A stretch of DNA of 50,461 nt from an uncultured bacterium (GCA_913009695.1 CAJVWV010000006.1:1-50461), one strand, 5' to 3'. Positions 15,529-23,580 are shown, counted from the stretch's first letter. Translations and numbers: made by a program. Notes: generated from the sequence alone by a model not told the origin.

Positions 15529-16311
15529 TTATTTACCTTTTTTAATTTCTTTCTTAGCCTCTTTTATAACTTTCTCTTCTTCCTTGGCTTCTTCAGCTTC
15601 TTCTTTCGCCTTTTTTAATTCTTTTTTAACTTTTTCTTTTTTAATTTCTTTTTCTTCTTCTTTAACCTCCTCAACAATCTTTTTCTTTGCTTTATAAAAA
15701 TCCATTAAAGAAAAGATAATAAGGCTGGAGACGATTATGCCAAACATATTTAAAAGTAAAGTTTTAAATATGTCGGAAAATATAATCCATTCACCGTCAG
15801 CTACGGCCAAACCAATCGCCGTAAGAGGCGGAATTAAAGTAACGGTTATGGCTATGCCCGGCAAAGTTGAGTTTAATTCCGGCTTTGCCCAAGTGTACGA
15901 GGCCGCTATTCCCGCCACAACCGCGATAAAAAAAGTAAATAACGTAGGCTGCATTATCGTAATCAACTTTATTTCGGATAGACTGGCTGAGCTAAAAATT
16001 CCTAAAAGAAAAGCAACTAAAAAAGCAAAGCCAAAAGCGGTTAAAAATATTCTAACCGAACGCCAAATCACTTTACTTTCATTAATGACTATCCCAAGAG
16101 AAATAGCTAAAATCGGAGAAAGTATCGGCGTGACCAACATACCGCCGATAACTAAAATTACGTTATCAACCAAGAGCCCCATAGCGACGATTAACGTTGA
16201 TAAAATAACCAAAAAATAAAAATCCGCCTTAGGAGCGCTTGCCTCAATAATATAAGAACAAAATTTATGCCGGTCAGCCTGGCTGACCTTGCAGAGATCC
16301 ATTAATCCCAT
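15529..16311 (-). CDS. DUF389-family membrane protein with charged tail
   Basis: About 260 residues from the ATG preceding GLMDLCKV. A start 18 bases upstream lies within an AACAGTA heptamer array and is less likely. Six or so membrane helices include FLVILSTLIVAMGLLVDNV, VIGGMLVTPILSPILAISLG and PGIAITVTLIPPLTAIGLAV, the conserved core of DUF389. Function of the family is not settled; transport has been proposed. The last 55 residues are almost purely Lys/Glu/Ala (VKEEEKEIKKEKVKKELKKA and on), predicting a long charged helix in the cytoplasm. The gene lies directly upstream of tyrS. Confidence 0.85.
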   Translation of the reverse strand: MGLMDLCKVSQADRHKFCSYIIEASAPKADFYFLVILSTLIVAMGLLVDNVILVIGGMLVTPILSPILAISLGIVINESKVIWRSVRIFLTAFGFAFLVAFLLGIFSSASLSEIKLITIMQPTLFTFFIAVVAGIAASYTWAKPELNSTLPGIAITVTLIPPLTAIGLAVADGEWIIFSDIFKTLLLNMFGIIVSSLIIFSLMDFYKAKKKIVEEVKEEEKEIKKEKVKKELKKAKEEAEEAKEEEKVIKEAKKEIKKGK

Positions 16312-16313
16312 AA

Positions 16314-16347
16314 AACAGTAAACAGACAACAGTAAACAGTAAATAGA
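16314..16347. repeat. Heptamer array (AACAGTA unit)
   Basis: About four degenerate 7-base units just upstream of, and overlapping the alternative start of, the DUF389 gene. Confidence 0.8.
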
Positions 16348-16460
16348 GAATTAAGCAAAATATCATGTTTATTATTTATTGTTGTCTAAAAAAATATTAA
16401 TTATTTGTATTAAACACTGTTTGTTATACATTTATTTTAACTTGTTTGAGGGTTTTTTGC

Positions 16461-16494
16461 AAATAAAACCGCTATTTAAATAGCGGTTTTATTT
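16461..16494. terminator. Bidirectional intrinsic terminator
   Basis: AAATAAAACCGCTATTT is followed by AAATAGCGGTTTTATTT, a near-perfect palindrome with U-rich runs on both strands. It lies downstream of the minus-strand MscS gene at 16534, whose transcript it probably ends. Confidence 0.75.
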
Positions 16495-16533
16495 AATATT
16501 TGTAAATTCGTAATAGATTCGTAATTCGTAGCC

Positions 16534-17604
16534 CTATTTCTTTACATACACGGTAGTAGTCGGATAAGCAATACCTATCTTTTCCTTTTCAAACTTCTCT
16601 ACAATATCTAAATTAACCGCCTGTTGAATGTCCATATATACCGCGTATTCCGGCGCGTTTACGTAAAACACTATTTCATAATTTAAACTTGAATCGCCGA
16701 ATTCCTTAAAATGGACACGGTCCACTTCTGCCTTGCTATGATTTTCAATAATTTCGCGGAGCATATCAGGAATATTTTTTAATTTCGCGTGCGGAGTATT
16801 ATAATCAACCCCTATGCTAAACACTATTCTGCGTCTTTCCATTTTTCCAAAATTTTGAATTCTCACGTTTGTTAACTCATTATTTGAAATAACTAGTTCC
16901 TCTCCCTGAAGAGTTTGAATTCGCGTAGTTTTAATTCCAATCTTTTTTACAATTCCCATATCCGCGCCAACAATTATAAAATCCCCATCCTTAAACGGCT
17001 GGTCAAAATAAATGGCAATAGCGCTAAAAAGATCACCTAATACGTTCTGCAAAGCTAAAGCAATCGCGATACCGCCGATGCCAAGCCCGGCTATTAACGA
17101 AGTTATGTTATACCCTAAGTTAGAAAGTATTAATAAAAAAGCAGACACCCATAAAACAAACTTAGCGATGCCGCTTAAAACTTTTATCATTCCCGTGTCT
17201 GCCTTTTCTTCAGCTTCTCTTTTTTGAATTATTTTTTTCGCGGCATAATCAATAAATTCCTGAGCAACCTTTATGGAGTAATAAATTACCGCAATCAAGA
17301 TAATATAATAAGACCATTTCTGAACCAAAAAATGAACTTCCTTTAAAAAATTAAGGGAGATGTAAGCTGAAACAAAAACATAAAATGGCCAATGAATAGC
17401 GTAAATCGCGTTAATAGCGATATCATCAATATCGGTTTTAGTCTTTTTAGCTAAACTTTTTAATCTAGCGACAATCGCGACTTGAAAAATTTTAAGCGCG
17501 ATTGCTGCGCCTATAAATACAAAAGCGGCTGTAATCCAGCTGCAGACTGTATTACCTAAAAATTCAATTTGAAAAATTGGGTTGTTTAATAATTGTGTAA
17601 GCAT
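16534..17604 (-). CDS. MscS-family mechanosensitive channel
   Basis: 356 residues. Four hydrophobic helices occupy the first half; the pore-lining helix is rich in Gly/Ala (GLGIGGIAIALALQNVLGDLF, about 172-192, in one run of MscS type). The beta domain follows with FDQPFKDGDFIIVG and QTLQGEELVISNNELTN, hallmark segments of MscS cytoplasmic vestibules. The C-terminal alpha/beta domain ends with IAYPTTTVYVKK. Such channels open under membrane tension and release solutes on osmotic downshock. It appears monocistronic: the IS110 element lies just upstream and a terminator downstream. Confidence 0.93.
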   Translation of the reverse strand: MLTQLLNNPIFQIEFLGNTVCSWITAAFVFIGAAIALKIFQVAIVARLKSLAKKTKTDIDDIAINAIYAIHWPFYVFVSAYISLNFLKEVHFLVQKWSYYIILIAVIYYSIKVAQEFIDYAAKKIIQKREAEEKADTGMIKVLSGIAKFVLWVSAFLLILSNLGYNITSLIAGLGIGGIAIALALQNVLGDLFSAIAIYFDQPFKDGDFIIVGADMGIVKKIGIKTTRIQTLQGEELVISNNELTNVRIQNFGKMERRRIVFSIGVDYNTPHAKLKNIPDMLREIIENHSKAEVDRVHFKEFGDSSLNYEIVFYVNAPEYAVYMDIQQAVNLDIVEKFEKEKIGIAYPTTTVYVKK

Positions 17605-17678
17605 ATGATTTATTAATATTTAATTTTTAAAATTCCTCTCATCTTTGTCATATAAAAGAAATATCAAGAGTAATGGTG

Positions 17679-17880
17679 TATAATTAGAGGAGGGAAGAAG
17701 AGACTAAGTTGTCAACGGCTTTAAAGCCACTCGGGATACGATCGTCTCCTCTTTCCTCTAATTATTAAGTCTCTATTTGAGACAAAACAATTCATTTAGC
17801 TTCGTTTATGGGTATGGCCATATGACAAGCCACTTTAACCAATATGACAAGGCGAATGAATTGCCATTATTATTAATAAT
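17679..17880 (+). ncRNA. Candidate IS110 bridge (guide) RNA region
   Basis: A TATAAT at 17679-17684 precedes a long stem: AATTAGAGGAGGGAAGAAGA region (17681-17704) against GTCTCCTCTTTCCTCTAATT (17744-17763), with an inner GGCTTTAAAGCC hairpin. A second hairpin (GTCTC/GAGAC) covers 17769-17783. A third stem joins CAATTCATT (about 17788) and AATGAATTG (about 17855), and its loop contains ATATGACAAG twice (17820-17829 and 17842-17851). The 5' non-coding end of IS110 elements is where bridge RNAs with target- and donor-binding loops are known. Identity as a bridge RNA is inferred from position and structure. Confidence 0.6.
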
Positions 17881-17889
17881 ACAAAATGT

Positions 17890-18921
17890 ATGGCAAAAAA
17901 TCAATTACAATCTGACACTCCTGTTCTAATCGCCGTTGGAATAGATGTGTCAAAAGACAATTTAATGTTTTGTAAAAAATACGATGACGGCGGCAAAACT
18001 ATTTTTGAAATCAAAAACAAAAGCGAGGAAATCAAAAAAATAGCAAAAACAATCAAATCGGAAAAATTTCATGGCAAAATAGTCGTTGAATCAACCGGCA
18101 GGCATCATCTGCTAAGCGCCATGGAAATGAGCAAGAGCAATTTAGATATAAGGGTTATTAATCCGTTAATCGCCAGCAAGTACATTAAATCGTCAATCAG
18201 AAAAGTTAAAACAGATAAGCGGGATGCCGAGGTCTTGGCGGAAATCGCCATTAAAGAAGAGAAGCTGCCGAATAGATTTGACGGGAATAAAAATGCGCTA
18301 AAAATGAAGAAAAAAGTCAGTTTAATAGCAACTATGGACAAGCAATTGCAGAAATTAACAGCCGCTATGAATGAATTCAAGAAGACAGGAGAGGAAATGG
18401 GATTAGGACTGTCAATCGCGGAAAAGCAGATTTTTAAAACAATTAAATTATTAAAAGAGCAAAAGAAAAAATTGGAAAAGGAAGTGGAAGCAATGGCGGT
18501 TAAATCGGAATACAAGCAAGAAATCGCCGGCAGATACAACAGCATCCCCGGTGTCTCGGAATATTTAGCTTCCCTGTCCACGCTATTCTTCAAAGAAGAA
18601 GAGCATAGCCGGAGCGCCAAACAATGGATAGCTTTTACCGGATTGGATATTTCAGTGAGGGAAAGCGGCAATTGGCGGGGCAAGGGCAAAATGACAAAGC
18701 GGGGAAACGGATATTTGCGGAAACGATTATTTCAAGCGGCTTGGGGCGCGGTAATGCATGATGAAAAATTTAAAGCATACTACGACCACCTAAGAAAAAA
18801 TGGTAAATCATACATAGAAAGTTTAATAATCATTACCAGAAAAATCGTTACGATTATGTTCGCTTTAAGCAAGAATAAATGTTGTTATGATAATTCAAAA
18901 GAACTGTTTGCGGCCGCTTAA
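17890..18921 (+). CDS. IS110-family transposase (DEDD_Tnp_IS110 + Transposase_20)
   Basis: 343 residues. The N-terminal RuvC-like DEDD domain shows VGIDVSKDNL (first Asp), VVESTGRH (Glu) and KTDKRDAEVLAEIA (the D-x2-D pair). A coiled-coil middle (about 130-210) follows. The C-terminal Transposase_20 domain starts at YNSIPGVSEY and contains GLDISVRESG and KMTKRGNGYLRKRLF. The position near KMTKRG, where many members have Ser, holds Thr here. The frame is intact, so the element may be active. It opposes its neighbours in strand, as expected for a recent insertion. Confidence 0.95.
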   Translation: MAKNQLQSDTPVLIAVGIDVSKDNLMFCKKYDDGGKTIFEIKNKSEEIKKIAKTIKSEKFHGKIVVESTGRHHLLSAMEMSKSNLDIRVINPLIASKYIKSSIRKVKTDKRDAEVLAEIAIKEEKLPNRFDGNKNALKMKKKVSLIATMDKQLQKLTAAMNEFKKTGEEMGLGLSIAEKQIFKTIKLLKEQKKKLEKEVEAMAVKSEYKQEIAGRYNSIPGVSEYLASLSTLFFKEEEHSRSAKQWIAFTGLDISVRESGNWRGKGKMTKRGNGYLRKRLFQAAWGAVMHDEKFKAYYDHLRKNGKSYIESLIIITRKIVTIMFALSKNKCCYDNSKELFAAA

Positions 18922-19065
18922 AATTAATTTTCCACACCATTGCTCTTGACTTTTTCTCTTAATGGGTATCCCGGACGTAGTCCCGAAGCTTCGGAAAAGA
19001 TCCGAAATCCAGAGTTAACCGCAATTACTTAAAATCATCAAACAAATCTTTCCGTCCCCGCAAAG

Positions 19066-19285
19066 CCCTCACCCTGCCACTCTCCCGCTCCTCTGGAGCG
19101 GGAGAGGGAACTAGTTTTAGAAGTTTAAATGTTTAATAATAAATTCAGTTTGTTTAAAATAATTCTAAAATTTAATAAAAAATTATTTTCATACAATCCC
19201 TCTCCTGCAGCTTGCCGTGGGAGAGGGTGCCGACTTGTCCCTCGTAGCTTTAGCGAAGTGGGGGCGAAGCGATGGCGGGTGAGAG
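19066..19285. repeat. MITE-like palindromic element
   Basis: 220 bases bounded by CTCACCC and GGGTGAG. It contains a strong hairpin CTCTCCCGCTC/GAGCGGGAGAG (19080-19106) and a second, CCCTCTCC/GGGAGAGGG (19198-19227), around an A+T-rich centre. No gene is present. It fills the gap between the IS110 element and valS. Confidence 0.7.
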
Positions 19286-19321
19286 CTCTACGTGAATGAC
19301 AGTAGAGCTATTTTATTTTTT
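19284..19321 (+). terminator. Possible terminator overlapping the valS 3' end
   Basis: AGCTCTAC (19284-19291) pairs with GTAGAGCT (19302-19309), followed by ATTTTATTTTTT on the plus strand. It could end read-through from the IS element. On the minus strand the T-run is absent, so it is not an obvious valS terminator. Confidence 0.45.
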
Positions 19322-22300
19322 CAACTTTTTTAACTCATTTTCCGCCTTTTTTAACTTATTTTTTTCCATATTAACGACTTTCTCCGGCGCTTTGGCGACA
19401 AACTCCTTATTCCCTAACTTCATTTTAGCACTTTTTATGACTTTCTCTAAATTTTCAATTTCCTTCTTAATCCTCTCTTTTTCTTTTTCTTCGTCAACCG
19501 CACCAATTAAATAAATATCAATCTCTCCTACGGTAATATATATAGCGTCTTTAATTTTAGGTCCTTCGTCTTTAATTTCCAGTTCGTTTATTCCGGTTCG
19601 TAAGCTTTTAATTAATTCAGCCTGTGATTCAATTAATTCTTTATTTTTCCCTGCATAAATAACAGCTTTAATCTTTTTGGCCGGCTCAACTTTATTTTGC
19701 GCTCTTGCATCACGAATAGCTTTTACGATGAATGTGGTTGCATTAAATCCAGCTACATTATTTTCATATTGAATTTTTGTATAATAATTTTCATCCGGCC
19801 ATCTTGAAATCATTAATAAATCTTTATGTCCCAATTCTTTCCATATAGCCTCGGTAACAAAAGGAATAAATGGATGCCATAGTTTTAATAAATCATTTAA
19901 AATTATTGCTAATATTTTTTCCTTTTCTTTTGTTTGCTCAAATTTACTAGCCTCTAAATACCAGTCTGCTAAATCGTCCCACGTAAACTCACGTAGTCGT
20001 TCTCCTGCCTGGGAAAATCTATAATTATCCAAATCTACCTTTACTAAAATTATTAATCTACACATTCTTAGTAAAATCCAATAATCGGCGCTAGTTAAAT
20101 TATTTTGATTAATTTCTTTATTCGTAATTGTTAATTCGTAATTCGTAATTATGTACCTGCTTATATTCCAAAGCTTATTCGCAAAATTTCTATAACCGGC
20201 TACTTTGTCCTCGGACAAATTCATGTCATTACCCGGAGTAGAACCTATTACCAATGAAAGTCGAGTGGCGTCCGTTCCATATTTTTTTATCATATCCAAC
20301 GGATCAATAGTGTTACCCAAAGACTTTGACATCTTTTTGCCTTTCTCGTCCTTAACTAGTCCATGCAAATATACGTCCTGAAAAGGAATATCTTCAATCG
20401 CGTAAGTTGTCATTATAATCATGCGCGCGATCCAAAAAAATAAAATATCATATCCCGTTTCTAAAACGTTTGTCGGATGAAAATTTTTAAAATCTTCCGA
20501 GTCAATAACCAACTTACCGTCTTTAATTTTAATCTGATCCGGTTTCTGGGCAAGCGTAGAAAATGTCCAAAGCCCGGAAGAAAACCAAGTATCTAAAGTA
20601 TCGGAATCTTGAATTAAATTTTCTTTTTTTCCGCATGACGGACATACTTTTGGCGCTTCAATATCAACTATCGTCGTGCCACAACCTTTAGACAATAAAT
20701 TGTTATCAAATTTATATGTATATATCCAAACTTTAGTATTATTGTTAATTTTCTTTTCTGGATGATGTCGTTTAAAAGCAGCAATTAACTCTTCACGTTT
20801 TTCGTACGTTTTCCAGTGTTTTTTATCTTTTAAATTAATTTGGCCAACATTTATAACAGAAACTTCCGTGATCGTTCCTTGTCCGAATATTATTTTCTTT
20901 GCGCTGTCCTCAAATGCCACAATGTCTCCGACTTTAATCCCATGATCACGCAATCTATATGTACGTGTTTTTGTATCAAACACTTGAGTTACAATATCAC
21001 CGGCAAACCCCATTTTTTTAATAGTCTGTGCCTGTTTACCGCAGTACCATACCGGAATCTGATGCCCAAACCAAATCTGGCGAGATATGCACCAATCGCG
21101 CAAATTATCCATCCAATGGAAATAATTTTTTTCAAAACGAGTCGGTATAATATTAATTTTATCACGCCCGAATACTCCCTTTTTAACCGCGTCAACGCTT
21201 AATTCTTTAATTGATTTATTGCCTCGTCTTTTAATTTTTTTATGTACGTCTATAAACCATTGCAGAGAAGGCAAAGGTTCAATCGGAGTATCGCATCTAT
21301 AACAAATAGATAATTTATTATCAACTTCTTCTTCTTTTTCTAATAGCTTATCTTTTTTTAATTTATTAACAATCATTTTGCGCGCCCTAAAAACATCTTC
21401 GCCTGAAAATGGGTCAAATCCCTCGCGAATATTACCGTCCTCATCTATTACTTTAATAATATCCAGCTTATTTTCTTCCGCCATGTGCCAGTCAATCATA
21501 GAATGGGCCGGCGTTACTCCTAACGCGCCTGTTCCAAACTCCATATCAACTTCTCGGTCAGCAATAATTTTTAATTTTAATTTTATGCCGACAAAATCAA
21601 CTTCATATTCTTTACCAATATATTTTTTATAACGCTCGTCTTTAGGATTAACCGCTACGGCCGTATCGCCTAATTTCGTTTCCGGCCTAGTTGTCGCTAT
21701 TGTAAACGGAAAATCTTTAGAATATTTAAAAGTATAAAGCTTAGCTTTTTGTTCTTTATATTCAACTTCATCATCAGCTAAAGTAGAATGGCATCTTGGA
21801 CACCAATTAACAATCCGTTCGCCACGATAAATTAACCCGTCGTCGTACATCATCTTAAAAACCGTGCGTACCGCACGAGTTCTAACTTCATCTAGAGTAT
21901 AAGCCTCGCGAGACCAATCGCAAGACGAACCCATTTTTTTAATCTGGTTAACAATAGTGTCGTGCGATTCTTGAGCGAACTTATTTACTTCTTTTAAAAA
22001 CTTTTCTCGTCCTAATTTATGCCTATCTTTTCCTTCTTTTCTCAATTCTTTTTCAACCTTAGTCTGTGTGGCAATAGCGGCATGATCCGTCCCAGGAACC
22101 CAAAGCGCTCGCTCGCCCTTCATTCTATGGTAGCGCGTTAAAATATCCTCAATAGCAAGCATAACCGCGTGCCCCATATGGAGCGTTCCGGTAACATTCG
22201 GCGGCGGCATAGAAATCGTATAGCTTTTTCGCTTATCTAAAACTCCCCCTTTATTAAAGGGGGTTGGGGGGATTTTATCCGGATTAAATAATCCGGACTT

Positions 22301-22369
22301 TTCCCATTTTTTATATATTCCGTCTTCATATTTAGACGGCTCATATGCTTTTGGAAGTTCCTTTTTCAT
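19313..22369 (-). CDS. valS: Valyl-tRNA synthetase with two repeat-encoded inserts
   Basis: 1018 residues, longer than the usual 880-950. Class I motifs: PPPNVTGTLHMGHAVMLAIE (about 55-74, HIGH as HMGH) and KMSKSLGNTIDPLDMI (about 680). The CP1 editing domain includes ATTRPETKLGDTAVAVNPKD. Zinc-type Cys clusters appear at NWCPRCHSTLADDEVEY and CPSCGKKENL. The C-terminal coiled coil (about 955-1018) binds tRNA. Near residue 35, NPDKIPPTPFNKGGVLDKRK carries a palindrome-encoded PPTPFNKGG (22243-22273). In the helical domain, ITNYELTITNKE is encoded by a heptamer array (20119-20150). Both inserts keep the frame and avoid catalytic motifs. Confidence 0.96.
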   Translation of the reverse strand: MKKELPKAYEPSKYEDGIYKKWEKSGLFNPDKIPPTPFNKGGVLDKRKSYTISMPPPNVTGTLHMGHAVMLAIEDILTRYHRMKGERALWVPGTDHAAIATQTKVEKELRKEGKDRHKLGREKFLKEVNKFAQESHDTIVNQIKKMGSSCDWSREAYTLDEVRTRAVRTVFKMMYDDGLIYRGERIVNWCPRCHSTLADDEVEYKEQKAKLYTFKYSKDFPFTIATTRPETKLGDTAVAVNPKDERYKKYIGKEYEVDFVGIKLKLKIIADREVDMEFGTGALGVTPAHSMIDWHMAEENKLDIIKVIDEDGNIREGFDPFSGEDVFRARKMIVNKLKKDKLLEKEEEVDNKLSICYRCDTPIEPLPSLQWFIDVHKKIKRRGNKSIKELSVDAVKKGVFGRDKINIIPTRFEKNYFHWMDNLRDWCISRQIWFGHQIPVWYCGKQAQTIKKMGFAGDIVTQVFDTKTRTYRLRDHGIKVGDIVAFEDSAKKIIFGQGTITEVSVINVGQINLKDKKHWKTYEKREELIAAFKRHHPEKKINNNTKVWIYTYKFDNNLLSKGCGTTIVDIEAPKVCPSCGKKENLIQDSDTLDTWFSSGLWTFSTLAQKPDQIKIKDGKLVIDSEDFKNFHPTNVLETGYDILFFWIARMIIMTTYAIEDIPFQDVYLHGLVKDEKGKKMSKSLGNTIDPLDMIKKYGTDATRLSLVIGSTPGNDMNLSEDKVAGYRNFANKLWNISRYIITNYELTITNKEINQNNLTSADYWILLRMCRLIILVKVDLDNYRFSQAGERLREFTWDDLADWYLEASKFEQTKEKEKILAIILNDLLKLWHPFIPFVTEAIWKELGHKDLLMISRWPDENYYTKIQYENNVAGFNATTFIVKAIRDARAQNKVEPAKKIKAVIYAGKNKELIESQAELIKSLRTGINELEIKDEGPKIKDAIYITVGEIDIYLIGAVDEEKEKERIKKEIENLEKVIKSAKMKLGNKEFVAKAPEKVVNMEKNKLKKAENELKKLKK
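20119..20150. repeat. Heptamer array (TAATTCG unit) inside valS
   Basis: Four units, one of them degenerate (TAATTGT), read in frame as NYELTIT. Confidence 0.9.
22243..22273. repeat. PPxPFxKGG-coding palindrome inside valS
   Basis: TCCCCCTTTATTAAAGGGGG followed by TTGGGGGGA, in frame within the N-terminal extension of ValRS. Confidence 0.92.
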
Positions 22370-22381
22370 AATTCATATTAC

Positions 22382-22445
22382 GCCCCCTTTATTAAAGGGG
22401 GCGAGGGGGATTAAAAGCCCCCTTGATAAAGGGGGTTGGGGGATT
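22382..22445. repeat. Two tandem PPxPFxKGG-type palindromes, intergenic
   Basis: GCCCCCTTTATTAAAGGGGGC and GCCCCCTTGATAAAGGGGG lie side by side upstream of valS, in the divergent gap with the small plus-strand gene. Confidence 0.92.
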
Positions 22446-22477
22446 TATATTATTTAGCGTACCAAAAACAGCCCAAT

Positions 22478-22506
22478 TTGACAAGAAAGAAAAGTAGTAC
22501 TAAGAT
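22478..22506 (+). promoter_or_regulatory. Promoter, TTGACA-N17-TAAGAT
   Basis: TTGACA at 22478-22483 and TAAGAT at 22501-22506 with 17-base spacing. It drives the small Cys-rich gene that starts 57 bases downstream. Confidence 0.75.
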
Positions 22507-22562
22507 ACACAAAGAATATAATAATATTGTTATTTTTATATAAAATATATGGGGAGGGGAAA

Positions 22563-22772
22563 ATGTGCATATTGAATCCAGACAATAGGCTAGCAAACGC
22601 AATGTCAGCAGGAGAGCCAAGGTTAATGGCAAATTGCCAAAAAACAGGAAAACAAATAGAAGTAAAGGACACTGACAGTCTTGAAATTTGTCCAGCTTGT
22701 GAGTGCGAAATTGGCAAAGCAATGCATATGTGTAATTGCATGATAGGTAAATTTTCCTTGCTTACAAACTAA
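22563..22772 (+). CDS. Small Cys-rich (zinc-ribbon-like) protein
   Basis: 69 residues from the ATG that follows GGGGAGGGGAAA, a strong purine-rich ribosome site. A longer frame starting at 22527 lacks such a site. The protein has six cysteines, among them MANCQKTG, ICPACECEIG and HMCNCMIGK. CPAC plus a downstream C-x-C suggests one zinc knuckle. The family is not recognised. It is a single-gene transcript with its own promoter (22478-22506) and terminator (22794-22820), the same plan as the 42-residue gene at 10078. Confidence 0.75.
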   Translation: MCILNPDNRLANAMSAGEPRLMANCQKTGKQIEVKDTDSLEICPACECEIGKAMHMCNCMIGKFSLLTN

Positions 22773-22793
22773 TTCCTGAACAAAGGATTGCTA

Positions 22794-22820
22794 GAGCATC
22801 TACTTGATGCTCTTTTTTTA
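22794..22820 (+). terminator. Rho-independent terminator
   Basis: GAGCATC (22794-22800), loop TACTT, GATGCTC (22806-22812), then TTTTTTTA. Confidence 0.92.
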
Positions 22821-22822
22821 CA

Positions 22823-22853
22823 TAAAAAATCTCAGGGGATAGTTTCCCCTGAG
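22823..22853 (-). terminator. Rho-independent terminator
   Basis: On the minus strand CTCAGGGGAA pairs with TCCCCTGAG, followed by ATTTTTTATG. It ends the transcript of the 127-residue gene. Confidence 0.85.
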
Positions 22854-22890
22854 AATAATTAATTTAAGCGGCGCTCAAATCAAAACCGTC

Positions 22891-23274
22891 CTAATTTACA
22901 ACCTCTCCTCCCTTTATACCAAAAGAAACATTAAATGAATAAAAGTTTTCCTTTTTTCTTTTTTTAAAAAATTTTATTTCAGCGTTAACTGTTTCGTTGT
23001 CCAAGTTAATAGTAGTCTCCATCCTCGCTGCAAAATTAAATGCTCTTATTGAATTGTTTCGGCTTAAAAATCCTGTATTTAAATTCCATATTGCCTCATA
23101 AATAGTCGGGCATTTATACTTATCCCTATTAACAAAACCATACTGACAAATTATTATTACCTCATTGGGCAATTGAATAGCATTGAGAAACCCGGAGCTT
23201 ATGCGGAACCCCTCGTCAAAATCTAACAAATTACGAACAGGAGTTGTAAAGAAAATACTTGCTTTTTTAATCAT
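22891..23274 (-). CDS. Uncharacterised 127-residue protein
   Basis: I do not recognise the family. It begins MIKKASIFFTTPVRNLLDFD and reads as a mixed alpha/beta protein with amphipathic strands at its C-terminal end (FYSFNVSFGIKGGEVVN). There is no signal peptide or membrane helix, and the two cysteines are unpaired in sequence. Expression signals are unusually good for this contig: AAAGGAGG 7 bases before the ATG, promoter TTGACA-N17-TAATCT at 23353-23381 and terminator at 22823-22853. A GTGGT/ACCAC inverted repeat (23292-23309) between promoter and start could be an operator. It is a single-gene unit. Confidence 0.75.
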   Translation of the reverse strand: MIKKASIFFTTPVRNLLDFDEGFRISSGFLNAIQLPNEVIIICQYGFVNRDKYKCPTIYEAIWNLNTGFLSRNNSIRAFNFAARMETTINLDNETVNAEIKFFKKRKKENFYSFNVSFGIKGGEVVN

Positions 23275-23352
23275 GATTTGCCTCCTTTGGCGTGGTTCAT
23301 TATGACCACTTTTAAAATGTGCGGACGGTAAAACCGCCTTATTTGTTTTATT

Positions 23353-23381
23353 AGATTACATTATTTTATTAATTATGTCAA
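23353..23381 (-). promoter_or_regulatory. Promoter of the 127-residue gene
   Basis: Minus-strand TTGACA (23376-23381) and TAATCT (23353-23358) with 17-base spacing. It is back-to-back with a plus-strand promoter at 23383. Confidence 0.8.
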
Positions 23382-23382
23382 T

Positions 23383-23448
23383 TTGACAAAAAACCCAAAA
23401 ATTACTATAAGCTAAAACCGCTTGACATTATCCATAATATAATATAAA
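23383..23448 (+). promoter_or_regulatory. Two promoters for the DHH gene region
   Basis: TTGACA (23383-23388) and TATAAG (23406-23411) are 17 bases apart. A second TTGACA (23422-23427) is followed by A+T-rich -10 candidates (TATAAA at 23443-23448, spacing 15). Confidence 0.65.
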
Positions 23449-23471
23449 TTAGTATATTGGATAATAATCAT

Positions 23472-23496
23472 ATCCCCAAGGAGCGAGGGGATTTTT
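23472..23496 (+). terminator. Attenuator-like hairpin in the DHH leader
   Basis: ATCCCC, loop AAGGAGCGA, GGGGAT and then TTTTTCT. It sits between the promoters at 23383-23448 and the gene at 23581, so it could attenuate transcription or end a short leader RNA. Confidence 0.6.
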
Positions 23497-23509
23497 CTAT
23501 TTCTACAAA

Positions 23510-23578
23510 TTATAAATTTACGAATATATTCTTAAATTTATAATTCGTAAATTCGTAATAAAATTCGTAATTCGTAGA
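23510..23578. repeat. Degenerate heptamer array (TAATTCG/TAAATTCG)
   Basis: Repeated ATTCGTA-type units with arms of both orientations directly upstream of the DHH gene start. Confidence 0.8.
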
Positions 23579-23580
23579 CT

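Larger units (their letters stand above)
17662..18951 (+). mobile_element. IS110-family insertion sequence
   Basis: The element is bounded by subterminal inverted repeats: CAAGAGTAATGGTGT (17665-17679) and the complement of CAAGAGCAATGGTGT (18934-18948), 14 of 15 matching. It contains about 210 bases of structured non-coding DNA, then the transposase gene. Total length is about 1.29 kb. The exact ends are inferred to lie a few bases outside the repeats. There are no long terminal inverted repeats or target duplications, as expected for the family. Confidence 0.85.

Noticed and set aside
18700-18720. Thr at the position where many IS110 transposases have a catalytic Ser
   Set aside because: My memory is that Thr also occurs in intact family members, so I do not call the enzyme inactive.
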